Below are positions 28,180 through 36,674 of a stretch of DNA of 64,000 nucleotides, in pieces. Numbering within the stretch: position 1 is the stretch's first letter; each line of letters starts with the position of its first letter. The position numbers were made by a program, and so were the translations under genes. Origin of the DNA: Pseudotabrizicola sp. GTDB taxonomy: Bacteria > Pseudomonadota > Alphaproteobacteria > Rhodobacterales > Rhodobacteraceae. The notes under the pieces were generated by a model. The model was not told where the DNA came from. It saw nothing but the letters and a program-made list of their open reading frames with translations, and ran no database searches. The DNA lies in assembly GCF_030656345.1 (NCBI RefSeq), contig NZ_JAUSNR010000007.1, positions 1 to 64,000 on the forward strand, written 5' to 3'.

Positions 28180-28920
28180 ATGGCTGGCCATTCAAAATGG
28201 GCAAACATCCAGCATCGCAAGGGCAAGCAGGACAAGCTGCGGTCCAAGATGTTTTCCAAGCTGGCGAAGGAAATCACCGTCGCCGCCAAGATGGGCTTGC
28301 CCGACCCCGAGATGAACCCGCGCCTGCGGCTGGCGGTGAAAGCCGCGAAATCGGTGTCGATGCCCAAGGATGTGATCGACCGCGCGATCAAGAAATCCCA
28401 GATGGGCGACGGGGCGGATTACACAGAAATCCGCTATGAAGGCTACGGCGTCAACGGCATTGCCATCATCGTCGAGACGATGACCGACAACGTGAATCGC
28501 ACCGCCAGCAATGTGCGGTCGTACTTCAGCAAGGCCGGCGGCAATCTGGGCACCACCGGATCGGTCGCGCACAGCTTTGACCGGGTGGGCGAGATTTCCT
28601 ATCCGGCCAGCGTGGGCGATGCCGATACGGTGATGATGGCGGCGCTGGAGGCCGGGGCCGATGATGTTGACTCGGATGAGGATGGCCACTGGATCTATTG
28701 CTCGGTTGAAGCGCTGAACGAAGTGTCGGACGCTTTGGAAAAGGCGCTTGGCGAGTCGACGGAATCGAAACTGATCTGGAAACCGCAGACCCTGACCGAG
28801 GTGGATCTGGACACCGCGCAAAAGCTGATGCGGCTGATCGATCTGCTGGAAGAAGATGATGACGTGCAGACGGTGACGCACAATTTCGACATCCCCGAGG
28901 ATGTGGCGGCGCAGTTGTAA
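28180..28920 (+). CDS. yebC: YebC/PmpR family transcription or translation factor
   Basis: A 246-residue protein of the YebC family, with the standard start [18 protein letters not shown]. It also has [32 protein letters not shown] and the C-terminal [19 protein letters not shown]. Family members were first described as DNA-binding regulators, and recent work implicates some in relieving ribosome stalling; the role here is not shown. The ribosome site TAGGAG lies nine bases before ATG 28180. Confidence 0.96.
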   Translation: MAGHSKWANIQHRKGKQDKLRSKMFSKLAKEITVAAKMGLPDPEMNPRLRLAVKAAKSVSMPKDVIDRAIKKSQMGDGADYTEIRYEGYGVNGIAIIVETMTDNVNRTASNVRSYFSKAGGNLGTTGSVAHSFDRVGEISYPASVGDADTVMMAALEAGADDVDSDEDGHWIYCSVEALNEVSDALEKALGESTESKLIWKPQTLTEVDLDTAQKLMRLIDLLEEDDDVQTVTHNFDIPEDVAAQL

Positions 28921-28997
28921 GCGGCACCCCTGCGGGCACTAGTCGCTGGCGATGATGGCCGCAAGGCCGCAAGAGCCCCGGCTGGGGCAGGTGCAGT

Positions 28998-29933
28998 GTG
29001 AGTAAAGGCTGGGTAATGCGGTTTTCGTTTTTCAAAAAGCCGGTCGATCCCCCGGGGCCGGTGTTTCTGCTCGGGGTCGGCGCGCAGAAGGCGGCGACCA
29101 CCTGGCTGTACCGTTACCTGCGCGATCACCCCGACTGTGCGATGGGGCCGATCAAGGAACAGTCGGTGTTCCAGTCCTATTACCAGCCGGAGCGTTTTCG
29201 CCTGTCAGAGGTGGTGAAGATCGACCGGCTGCGCGAGCATCTGGCGGCATCATCGCGGGCGTTCCACAAGGGCGAGGCCGCCGCCGACCCCGCCGAGCTG
29301 CTGTCGCTGCTGGACAATCTGGCGATGAACCATGACATCGACCGCTATTGGGCCGCGTTTCAGAAGCTGCGGGCCGCGCGTCCGCAGGCCCGCCTGCTGG
29401 GCGACATCACGCCGGAATACTCCGGCCTGACGGCAGAAAACTTCGCCGACATCCGCCGACGCATGGTGGCCGAAGGCTATGTCCCGCGCGTGATCTTCCT
29501 GATGCGTGACCCGATCGAGCGCTGCTTTTCCATGCTGCGCATGGCCGACCGCAATGCGACGGAAGCTGGCAGCACCGTCACCCGCCCGGCGCATGAGCGG
29601 TTTGAGGCCGGGGCGAAAAGCGACTGGTGCCAGATGTACACCCGCTATGACCGTACGATGACGGCGCTGGAGGCGGCCTTTGCGCCGGAAGAAATCTTCT
29701 ACGGTTTTTATGAAACCTTCCTGACGCTGGATGAACTGGGCCGCGCCTGCGCCTTTCTGGGAATTGACCGCGCGCATCCGAACTTTGACCGCCGCGTCAA
29801 CTGGTCCCCGCGCGAGAGGGATCTGGAGCCGGGCGCGCTGCAATCGGTGCGCGCGTTCTATGACGACACCTATACGGCCTGCAAACAGCGGTTCGGGGCG
29901 GATTTCATCGCCGGGATCTGGCGATACAGCTGA
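28998..29933 (+). CDS. sulfotransferase family protein
   Basis: A 311-residue cytoplasmic sulfotransferase using PAPS. The 5'-phosphosulfate-binding loop is FLLGVGAQKAATTWLYRYL near residue 30, and the 3'-phosphate site is RVIFLMRDPIERCFSMLRM. GTG 28998 (MSKGWVMRF) is the longest start; ATG 29016 with AAAGG upstream is equally plausible. The acceptor is unknown: either a surface polysaccharide or a small molecule. It is separated from yebC by 77 bases without a visible terminator. Confidence 0.85.
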   Translation: MSKGWVMRFSFFKKPVDPPGPVFLLGVGAQKAATTWLYRYLRDHPDCAMGPIKEQSVFQSYYQPERFRLSEVVKIDRLREHLAASSRAFHKGEAAADPAELLSLLDNLAMNHDIDRYWAAFQKLRAARPQARLLGDITPEYSGLTAENFADIRRRMVAEGYVPRVIFLMRDPIERCFSMLRMADRNATEAGSTVTRPAHERFEAGAKSDWCQMYTRYDRTMTALEAAFAPEEIFYGFYETFLTLDELGRACAFLGIDRAHPNFDRRVNWSPRERDLEPGALQSVRAFYDDTYTACKQRFGADFIAGIWRYS

Positions 29934-30054
29934 CCATCCGCGCCTGTCGGTGAAGCGGGTTTCGGCTTTCTTTTGAGCCGCCCCTTGCAATCTGAGGGGA
30001 GATGACGCACCTTAGTCAGGCAAAGTTTCTTCTCTGTCTGTCTTCTGTCTGCTT

Positions 30055-30091
30055 CGGCCCACAGTCACACGATCTGGACGACTCTGGGCCG
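30055..30091 (+). other. stem in the cspA 5' leader
   Basis: CGGCCCA (30055-30061) can pair with TGGGCCG (30085-30091) in the 200-base untranslated interval before the cold-shock gene. Long structured leaders are characteristic of cspA-type genes, where they act as temperature-responsive RNA. That role is inference here. Confidence 0.4.
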
Positions 30092-30135
30092 GGCCATCAC
30101 ATGTTGTGGATGGCAATACTACAGGAGATCTCACG

Positions 30136-30342
30136 ATGGCTAATGGCACCGTGAAATGGTTTAACGCAACCAAAGGCTTCGGCTTTATCGCGCCAGAAGG
30201 CGGCCAGAAAGACGTGTTCGTGCACATCACCGCGCTGGAACGCGCTGGTATCCGTGCACTGAACGATGGTCAGGCTGTGACTTTCGATCTGGAGCGTGAC
30301 CGCAATGGTCGCGAATCGGCGACCAACCTGGCTCTGGCCTGA
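30136..30342 (+). CDS. cold-shock protein (CspA family)
   Basis: A 68-residue single cold-shock domain protein, an RNA chaperone that melts secondary structure. It starts at ATG 30136 behind CAGGAGA. RNP1 (KGFGFIAP) and RNP2 (VFVHITAL) are intact, with the aromatic W in VKWFNATKGF. A strong terminator follows at about 30380, so it is a single-gene transcript. Confidence 0.97.
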   Translation: MANGTVKWFNATKGFGFIAPEGGQKDVFVHITALERAGIRALNDGQAVTFDLERDRNGRESATNLALA

Positions 30343-30379
30343 TTTATCAGGTCTGATCCATCGGTCAGACATTCTGAAG

Positions 30380-30407
30380 CGGGGGTGGCGCAGGCTGCCC
30401 CCGTTTT
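30380..30407 (+). terminator. rho-independent terminator after cspA
   Basis: CGGGGG (30380-30385) pairs with CCCCCG (30398-30403), followed by TTTT. It lies 38 bases after the cold-shock stop and close to the end of the convergent argO gene. Confidence 0.85.
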
Positions 30408-30425
30408 GCATTTCGGGGGCCTGTG

Positions 30426-31028
30426 TCAGGCCCCGGCGATCAGCGCGGCGGCGATGATCCACATGGTGGTGCCCACGATCAGCTCCAGCCAGACCCAGGC
30501 TTTGGGGTTGGCAAACAGCGGGGCCAGCAGGCGCGCGCCAAAGCCAAGGCTGGCAAAGAACACAAAGCTGCCAGCAATGGCACCGGCCCCAAAGACCCAT
30601 TGCGCGGGCGCGTATTGCGCCGAAATCGCCCCCAGCAGCACCACCGTATCCAGATAGACATGCGGGTTGGCCCATGTCAGCACCAGCACCATGGCGATAG
30701 TGCGCCCAAGGCTGGAACCATTGCCCGGCGCGGGACGCAAAGCCTCTCCGCCGCGCAGGGCGGCGCGAAAGCGCAAAGCCCCATAGACAATCAGGAACAC
30801 CGCCCCAGCATACAGCATCGCCGTGGTGATCCATGGCGCAAGCGCGGCCAGTGTGCCGAACCCCGCCACCCCGGCGGCAATCAGCACCGCATCCGACAGC
30901 GCGCAGGCCAGCACCACCGGCAGCACATGTTCGCGCCGCAATCCCTGCCGCAGCACAAAGGCGTTCTGCGCCCCGATGGCGGCAATCAGCGACAGGGCGG
31001 TGAAAAATCCGGGAACGGCGGGGGTCAT
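30426..31028 (-). CDS. argO: LysE/ArgO family amino acid exporter
   Basis: A 200-residue exporter with about six membrane segments, exporting arginine and/or lysine. The start is ATG 31026-31028 (MTPAVPGFFTALSLI). The family core IAAIGAQNAFVLRQGLRREHV is at the N-terminus, and ALTWANPHVYLDT-type residues (LVLTWANPHVYLDTVVLLG) are in the middle. It is divergent from an ArgP-like LysR regulator, the standard argO-argP pairing. The two share a 96-base promoter gap. Confidence 0.93.
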   Translation of the reverse strand: MTPAVPGFFTALSLIAAIGAQNAFVLRQGLRREHVLPVVLACALSDAVLIAAGVAGFGTLAALAPWITTAMLYAGAVFLIVYGALRFRAALRGGEALRPAPGNGSSLGRTIAMVLVLTWANPHVYLDTVVLLGAISAQYAPAQWVFGAGAIAGSFVFFASLGFGARLLAPLFANPKAWVWLELIVGTTMWIIAAALIAGA

Positions 31029-31124
31029 GCGGGCGGGCCTTGTGGATGCGGTGAGAGACGTTGGCTTGACATAGCGCCCGCCATGCCGATCAATCCAGTT
31101 CATGTTTCTGATGCAGGATAAGCT

Positions 31125-32012
31125 GTGCTGATCTTCGATCCCTTGCAACTCGGGGCTTTGGCGGCGGTTCACCGGCGCGGCTCATTTGACCTTGCCGCTG
31201 CCGATCTGGGCGTCACGCAATCGGCGGTGTCGCAGCGCATCCGCGCGCTGGAAGACCGGGCCGGCGTGCTGCTGATACGGCGCGGCAGCCCCAGTGCGGC
31301 GACCGCCGCCGGTCTGCGGCTGATCCGCCATTTTGACGAGGTGGTGCTGCTGGAAGGGCTGGTGGCGGGCGAGCTGCCGGGGGTGCAGACCGGCGCTGTC
31401 ACCCTGCGCATCGCTGTGAATGCGGACAGTCTGGCCACCTGGGTGATGCCCGCGCTGGCACAGGTGCCCGATGTGTTGTTCGATCTGGTGATCGATGATC
31501 AGGATTTCAGCCAGGACTGGCTCCGGCGCGGTGAGGTGGTGGCGGCGGTGACCAGCCACGCCGGGCCGTTGCAGGGCTGTGACACGCTGCCACTGGGCGC
31601 GCTGCGCTATATCGCCACCGCCAGCCCCGGGTATATGGCGCAATGGTTTGCCGGGGGGGTGACGGCGCAGACCCTTGCCCGCGCCCCGGCGCTGACGTTT
31701 TCCGACAAGGACAGGTTGCAGGCGCAATGGGTGGCGGCACGCGGGCTGGGGCTGCGGTCGGGGTTTCCCAGCCACCGGATCGCATCGACGCAAGGCTTTG
31801 TCGACGCCTGCCTGCACGGCCTTGGCTGGGGGCTGAACCCCGAACCGCTGGTGGCGGGCCATCTGGCGGCGGGGCGGCTGGTGGAGCTGGTGCCGGGGGC
31901 ACCCTTCGATGTGGCGCTGCACTGGCAGTTCGCGCGGCTGACGGCAGCGGCGATCCGGCCGCTGACAGGGGCGATGCGTGGGGCGGCGGCGCAGATGTTA
32001 CGGTTACAATAA
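31125..32012 (+). CDS. argP: LysR-type regulator ArgP/LysG
   Basis: A 295-residue LysR-family activator, predicted to switch on the divergent argO exporter when lysine or arginine accumulates. GTG 31125 is the start, preceded by AGGATAA. The N-terminal winged helix-turn-helix is FDLAAADLGVTQSAVSQRIRALEDRAGVLLIRRG. A periplasmic-binding-protein-like effector domain follows (LRIAVNADSLATWVMPAL, LDFDLVIDDQDFSQDWLRRGEV-like segment). Gene arrangement and these motifs match ArgP/LysG/IciA. Confidence 0.92.
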   Translation: MLIFDPLQLGALAAVHRRGSFDLAAADLGVTQSAVSQRIRALEDRAGVLLIRRGSPSAATAAGLRLIRHFDEVVLLEGLVAGELPGVQTGAVTLRIAVNADSLATWVMPALAQVPDVLFDLVIDDQDFSQDWLRRGEVVAAVTSHAGPLQGCDTLPLGALRYIATASPGYMAQWFAGGVTAQTLARAPALTFSDKDRLQAQWVAARGLGLRSGFPSHRIASTQGFVDACLHGLGWGLNPEPLVAGHLAAGRLVELVPGAPFDVALHWQFARLTAAAIRPLTGAMRGAAAQMLRLQ

Positions 32013-32052
32013 CCCGCTTGTCCTTGGCGGCGGCGCGCCACAGGGTGCGGCC

Positions 32053-32952
32053 ATGACCACCACCCGCGCCGACCAAACCAACCCGCTGCATGCCGTCCTG
32101 TGGATGCTGGCCTCTGGCCTGTGTTTCGTGGGCGTGACCGGCATCGTGCGGTATCTGGGCACCGATCTGCCTGCCGTGCAATCGGCCTTTGTCCGCTTTG
32201 CCTGGGGGGTGGTGTTCCTGCTGCCGGCGCTGATCGGGGTGCTGCGCCGTGGCCTGCCGGGCCTGTATCTGCGGCTGCATCTGGGGCGGGGCGTGGTGCA
32301 TGTGGCGGCGGTGGTGTGCTGGTTCTACGCGATGGCCCGCATCCCGGTGGCCGAGGTGACGGCGATCGGCTATCTGAACCCGGTACTGCTGACGCTTGGC
32401 ACGGTGGTGTTCTTTGGCGAGCGGCTGTCGGTGCCGCGCGTGCTGGCGATTGCGGTCGCGCTTGTGGGCGCGCTGATCGTGCTGCGCCCCGGCCTGCGGG
32501 AGGTGACAGACGGCCACATCGCCCAGATCTTTGCAGCGGTGTTTTTCGCCGGGTCTTATCTCTTTGCCAAGCGGTTGTCAGCCGTGGCCAGCGCCGGGCA
32601 GATTGTGGCCATGCTGTCGCTGGTGGTGACGGTGGCGCTGGCCCCGCTGGCCTGGTGGGTCTGGGTGCCGGTCAGCCCGTCACAGATCGCCTGGCTGGCG
32701 GTGGTGGCGGCTTGCGCGACGGGCGGGCACTATTGCATGAGCCGCGCCTTCGCCGCCGCCCCGATAGCCGTGTCGCAGCCGGTGGTGTTCCTGCAACTGA
32801 TCTGGGCCGCCCTGCTGGGCTGGGTCGCCTTTGGCGAGGCGGTCGACCTCTTTGTGCTGCTGGGAGGGGCGGTGATCGTGGGCTCGGTCAGCTATATCAC
32901 CTTCACCGAAGCGCGGCAGCGCCGTCGCGGCGTGGTGCCCGAGGTGCTTTAG
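32053..32952 (+). CDS. EamA/DMT-family transporter
   Basis: A 299-residue permease with ten predicted helices in two EamA repeats (AVLWMLASGLCFVGVTGIVRYL... and AQIFAAVFFAGSYLFAKRLS...). The start at ATG 32053 (MTTTRADQTNPLHA) begins 40 bases after argP. Substrate is unknown; nearness to argO/argP hints at an amino acid or related metabolite but does not prove it. A hairpin built from the dispersed repeat follows at 32998-33064. Confidence 0.87.
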   Translation: MTTTRADQTNPLHAVLWMLASGLCFVGVTGIVRYLGTDLPAVQSAFVRFAWGVVFLLPALIGVLRRGLPGLYLRLHLGRGVVHVAAVVCWFYAMARIPVAEVTAIGYLNPVLLTLGTVVFFGERLSVPRVLAIAVALVGALIVLRPGLREVTDGHIAQIFAAVFFAGSYLFAKRLSAVASAGQIVAMLSLVVTVALAPLAWWVWVPVSPSQIAWLAVVAACATGGHYCMSRAFAAAPIAVSQPVVFLQLIWAALLGWVAFGEAVDLFVLLGGAVIVGSVSYITFTEARQRRRGVVPEVL

Positions 32953-32997
32953 GCCCCGTCGCAGAGGGGGGCCAGCCCCCCGCCTTCGGCTCCCCCC

Positions 32998-33064
32998 GGA
33001 GTATTTGTAAAAGCTGCAAAGCAAAGAGCGCAGTCCTTGCGATTGCAGCTTTTACAAATACTCC
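32998..33064. repeat. dispersed repeat, copy C: inverted pair between convergent genes
   Basis: Arms at 32998-33019 and 33043-33064 (GGAGTATTTGTAAAAGCTGC plus AA, and its exact reverse complement) enclose a 23-base loop. The pair lies between the end of the EamA gene and the end of the convergent glf gene, where a bidirectional terminator is expected. GC-rich flanks continue on both sides. Confidence 0.88.
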
Positions 33065-33160
33065 CGCGCGGCGCGCATCCCCGAGGAGACGCGCGGCACG
33101 CGCGCGACGAGATAAAAAGCCTGCGCGCATCGCGCGCTCCATATCTTCACTGCTGAGGCG

Positions 33161-34270
33161 TCAGCGGCGGCTGGCCAGAAAGGCGCGGGCGGTGTTCAGG
33201 GCTTCGCGGATGGTGACATCCATGTCGAGATAGCGATAGGTGCCAAGCCGACCGACAAAGGTGACGTTGGGCTCGGCGCGGGCAAGGGCCTCATACTCGG
33301 CCAGCAGGCTTTGTTCGGCGCTGAGGCGGATCGGGTAATAGGGAATGTCATCCGGCCCGGCGGCGCGGGCGTATTCGCGGTAGCACACGGTGCCTTCATG
33401 GCTTTCCCACGGCGCGAAATGCTTGTGTTCGGTGATCCGGGTAAAGGGCACATCCGGGTCGGGGTAGTTCATCACCGCACAGCCCTGATGGTCGCCGGTG
33501 TCGGTGAACCGCTCAAAATCCAGCGTGCGGTAGCCCAGCCGCCCGAGGCGGAAGCCGAAATAGCCATCCAGCGCGCCGGACCAGAAAATGTGGTCGGCAC
33601 TGGCGGCCATGCGGGCATTGTAGGGCGTGTTCAGCCGGGTGGAGATCAGCGGGTGATCCAGCAGGCGGGCGACCAGATCGGTGTAGCCCTGTTGCGGAAT
33701 GCCCTGAAAGCGGTGGCTGAAATAGTTGTCATCGTAGTTGAACCGCATTGGCAGCCGCTTCAGGATCGACGCTGGCAGCGCGCGGGGCGACAGGCCCCAT
33801 TGCTTTTCGGTATAGCCTTTGAAGAAGGCCTCGTAGATCTCCGGCCCCACCATCTGCAGCGCCTGTTCTTCGAAATTGGCGGCGGGGGTGTCGGTGGGCG
33901 GCGTCGCGCGGCTGGCGATGAAGTCGCGCGCCTGCGCCGGGCGCAGGGTCTGGCCGAAGAACTGGTTGATGGTGTGCAGGTTGATCGGCATCGAATAGAC
34001 CGCGCCGCGCGTGGTGGATTTCACCTGATTGCGGTAGGGCATGAAGGTTGCCCGGCTGCTGACATAGTCCCACACCTCGGCATCGTCGGTGTGAAAGATA
34101 TGCGGGCCGTAGCGGTGGACCATGACGCCGGTGTCAGGGCACCGCTCGGTATGGCAGTTGCCGGCGATGTGGTCGCGGCTGTCGATCACGGTGCTGGCCA
34201 GCCCCGCCCCGGCCAGTTCGCGCGCGATCACTGCGCCGGAAAACCCGGCCCCGACAATCAGACTGGCCAT
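33161..34270 (-). CDS. glf: UDP-galactopyranose mutase
   Basis: Glf is a FAD flavoenzyme that converts UDP-galactopyranose to UDP-galactofuranose. The 369-residue protein starts at ATG 34268-34270 with the Rossmann motif LIVGAGFSGAVIARELA. Further landmarks are DHIAGNCHTERCPDTGVMVHRYGPHIFHTDD, NQFFGQTLRP, KGYTEKQWGLSPRALPASILKRLPMRF and the C-terminal YPIRLSAEQSLLAEYEALA. Its product is used only for galactofuranose-containing polymers, so it signals galactofuranose in a surface glycan made by the neighbouring genes. It is divergent from the sulfotransferase at 34428. Confidence 0.95.
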   Translation of the reverse strand: MASLIVGAGFSGAVIARELAGAGLASTVIDSRDHIAGNCHTERCPDTGVMVHRYGPHIFHTDDAEVWDYVSSRATFMPYRNQVKSTTRGAVYSMPINLHTINQFFGQTLRPAQARDFIASRATPPTDTPAANFEEQALQMVGPEIYEAFFKGYTEKQWGLSPRALPASILKRLPMRFNYDDNYFSHRFQGIPQQGYTDLVARLLDHPLISTRLNTPYNARMAASADHIFWSGALDGYFGFRLGRLGYRTLDFERFTDTGDHQGCAVMNYPDPDVPFTRITEHKHFAPWESHEGTVCYREYARAAGPDDIPYYPIRLSAEQSLLAEYEALARAEPNVTFVGRLGTYRYLDMDVTIREALNTARAFLASRR

Positions 34271-34427
34271 GTACCGCCCCCGCTTTGCACCTGCTTTGTG
34301 TTTAAACGGCGTGGCGCTTTGGCACAACCTGCGGTTTCGTGTTGCGCAGGCCCTTGCCCTGTGCGGTGTGATGGTGAAATTTGGGCGAAACCACGTGCGG
34401 CAGACGCGGACGACAGGGCAGGGCAGG

Positions 34428-35174
34428 ATGGCAGACGCAGATCAGGACGCGAACCGGCGGTTCATCATCGTGGGCCTGCCGCGCAGTGGCACCACCTATC
34501 TGATGACCCTGCTGAACGCGCATAGCGCTGTGACCTGCTCGGGCGAGCTGTTCAACCCCTACAGTGTGATTGAGACCGCCGAGCCGGATTATGACCCCAG
34601 GCTGCGATACAAACGCGACTGGGGGCCGCGATTTTTCATGAAGCAGTTCTTTGAGCGGCATGAAGAAGGGCCGTGGCAGCGGATCGGGTTCAAGCTGATG
34701 CTGGGGCACAACATCCGGGTGCTGAGCCAGCTGCCCGATCTGGAGCAGACCCGGATCATCTATGTTCACCGCGAAAACCGGCTGGCGCAGGTCGCCTCCT
34801 ATCTGAAGGCGCTGCAGACCCAAAACTGGGCGCAGACCCAGCGCTCAAAGGAGATGACCCGGAAGATCGTTGCCAGCCCCGAGGAGATCAGCCATCAGTG
34901 GCATGAATATGCGACGATGGACTTTCTGTTTGCGGCCTGGCTGGAGACCTTGAAAAACCCCCAGATCACAGTGGAGTATTGCGAGTTGTTCAGGCCGGAG
35001 TTCAACGCGCGGATCTGCGGGTTTCTGGGGCTGGAGCCTGACCCTGCGATGAAATCGCCGCTGGTCAAGCAAGGGGCCAACCGGGTGCTGGACCGCTTTG
35101 CCGAACCCGACCCGATCGAGTATTACATGCGATATCTTGGCCGCGCGCACTGGCTGGAAGATGAACTGGTCTGA
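34428..35174 (+). CDS. sulfotransferase family protein
   Basis: A 248-residue PAPS-dependent sulfotransferase resembling Stf0/LPS-type enzymes. The start at ATG 34428 (MADADQDANRRFIIV) has GGGCAGG upstream. The phosphosulfate loop is FIIVGLPRSGTTYLMTLLN and the 3'-phosphate site is RIIYVHRENRLAQVASYL. The end (LDRFAEPDPIEYYMRYLGRAHW) is family-like. It is read directly into the next glycosyltransferase (stop and start adjoin), which suggests that the glycan built here may be sulfated. The acceptor is unproven. Confidence 0.86.
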   Translation: MADADQDANRRFIIVGLPRSGTTYLMTLLNAHSAVTCSGELFNPYSVIETAEPDYDPRLRYKRDWGPRFFMKQFFERHEEGPWQRIGFKLMLGHNIRVLSQLPDLEQTRIIYVHRENRLAQVASYLKALQTQNWAQTQRSKEMTRKIVASPEEISHQWHEYATMDFLFAAWLETLKNPQITVEYCELFRPEFNARICGFLGLEPDPAMKSPLVKQGANRVLDRFAEPDPIEYYMRYLGRAHWLEDELV

Positions 35175-36629
35175 ATGAAAATCCTGTATGTGAATTGGGT
35201 CGATTATCTGGACCCGGAAGGCCGGGGCGGCGGGGTGTCGCTGTATCAGCGCAATCTGATGCGGGCGCTGGCGGCGGTGCCGGGGGTAGAGGCCAGTTTC
35301 ATCGCCTGCGGCACATCCTACGATCCGCTGCGCCCGCGCCCGCGATGGGAACGGATGCGCCATGGCCCGCAGGAGGCACGGGACCGGCGGTTTGATCTGG
35401 TCAACTCCGGCACGCTGGCCCCGGGGCATGCGTCGTTCGGGCAGGCCGCACAGATCAGCCATCCGGCGACCGAGGCGGTGTTTTTCGACTTTCTGGCGCG
35501 GACCGGCCCCTATGATGTGGTGCATTTCAACAATCTGGAAGGCGTGCCGGTCGATCTGCTGCGCCTGAAAGAGCGGTTTCCGGCCACAAGGCTGGTGCTG
35601 AGCCTGCACAACTATTACCCGTTCTGCCCGCAAGTGAATTTCTGGCAGGACGAGGCGCGTAACTGCACCGATGATGAAGAGGGCACCCGCTGTGCCACCT
35701 GCCTGCCGCACCGCTGGAATGCGGGGCAGATCCGCGCCGGGCACGGGCTGGCCTACCGGCTGAAATCGGCGGGGGTCTCGCCTGACAGCCGGGCGTTTCG
35801 CCAGACTTTCCGGGTGATCTTTGGGCTGGGCCGGCGGCTGGGGCGGCTGCAGGGCCTGTGGCAACGGCGGGCCGTTGCGGCGGGGGCTGAGACGGCGGGT
35901 GCGGGGTTTGTACAGCGCCGGGCGGCGATGGTAGGCCAGATCAACGCGCAGTGCGATCTGGTGCTGTGCGTGTCAGACCGGGTGCGCCAGATTGCGCTGC
36001 GTCAGGGCATCAGCGCTGACAAGGCCGTGACCAGCTATATCGGCACGGTGGAGGCGCAGGGATTTGCCAACGCCCCGCCGCGCGGGCCGATCCTGCGGGC
36101 CGATGGCACGGTAAAGCTGGCCTATTTCGGCTATATGCGGCGCGACAAGGGGTTCTACTTCCTGCTCGACGCGCTGGAGGCGCTGCCCGATGCCGTGCTG
36201 GCACGGCTGCATCTGCTGGTGGGCGCCCGGCGGGGTGAGGCGGATGTGATGGCGCGGCTGGCGGCTCTGGCCCCCCGGCTGGCGGGGTTCCAGCATCAGG
36301 ACGGCTATGGGCACGCCGATCTGGACCGGCTGCTGGCCGATGTCGGCCTTGGCCTGCTGCCGGTGATGTGGGAGGACAACCTGCCACAGGTGGCGATCGA
36401 GCTGCATGCACGGCGCATCCCCTTGCTGTGCAGCGATCTGGGCGGCGCGCAGGAGCTGGGAAACAGCCCGGATTTCGTGTTCCGCGCGGGCGATGTGTCC
36501 GGTTTTGCCGACCGGATCGGGGCGATCCTGTCCGGCGCGGTGGGGCCGGAGGACTATTGGCAAAGTGCCATGGTGCCAGAGACGATGGGGCCGCATGTCG
36601 ACCGCCTGCTGGCGCTGTATCGCGGTTAG
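35175..36629 (+). CDS. glycosyltransferase family 4 protein
   Basis: A 484-residue GT-B fold glycosyltransferase. ATG 35175 follows the sulfotransferase stop with no gap. The N-terminal domain starts MKILYVNWVDYLDPEGRGGGVSLYQRNLMRALAAV, the usual sugar-acceptor side. SLHNYYPFCPQVNFW, then KLAYFGYMRRDKGFYFLLDALEAL and the nucleotide-sugar-binding E-x7-E region VMWEDNLPQVAIELHARRIPLLCSDLGGAQEL are visible. The sugar transferred is unknown. A segment (about 195-250) is an insertion relative to short GT4 enzymes. Confidence 0.88.
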   Translation: MKILYVNWVDYLDPEGRGGGVSLYQRNLMRALAAVPGVEASFIACGTSYDPLRPRPRWERMRHGPQEARDRRFDLVNSGTLAPGHASFGQAAQISHPATEAVFFDFLARTGPYDVVHFNNLEGVPVDLLRLKERFPATRLVLSLHNYYPFCPQVNFWQDEARNCTDDEEGTRCATCLPHRWNAGQIRAGHGLAYRLKSAGVSPDSRAFRQTFRVIFGLGRRLGRLQGLWQRRAVAAGAETAGAGFVQRRAAMVGQINAQCDLVLCVSDRVRQIALRQGISADKAVTSYIGTVEAQGFANAPPRGPILRADGTVKLAYFGYMRRDKGFYFLLDALEALPDAVLARLHLLVGARRGEADVMARLAALAPRLAGFQHQDGYGHADLDRLLADVGLGLLPVMWEDNLPQVAIELHARRIPLLCSDLGGAQELGNSPDFVFRAGDVSGFADRIGAILSGAVGPEDYWQSAMVPETMGPHVDRLLALYRG

Positions 36630-36630
36630 G

Positions 36631-36673
36631 GCGTGTTGCGTTTATTTGACGTCCCTCATCAACCGCGACACGC
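36631..36673. terminator. hairpin between convergent glycosyltransferase genes
   Basis: GCGTGTTGCG (36631-36640) pairs with CGCGACACGC (36664-36673), ten pairs with one G-T, in the 45-base gap between two convergent genes. The stem reaches the stop codon of the minus-strand gene. There is little T run, so termination efficiency is uncertain. Confidence 0.55.
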
Positions 36674-36674
36674 T

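Noticed and set aside
33065..33155. GC-rich self-complementary run next to repeat copy C.
   Set aside because: Many overlapping CGCG pairings are expected from base composition; no clear single stem.
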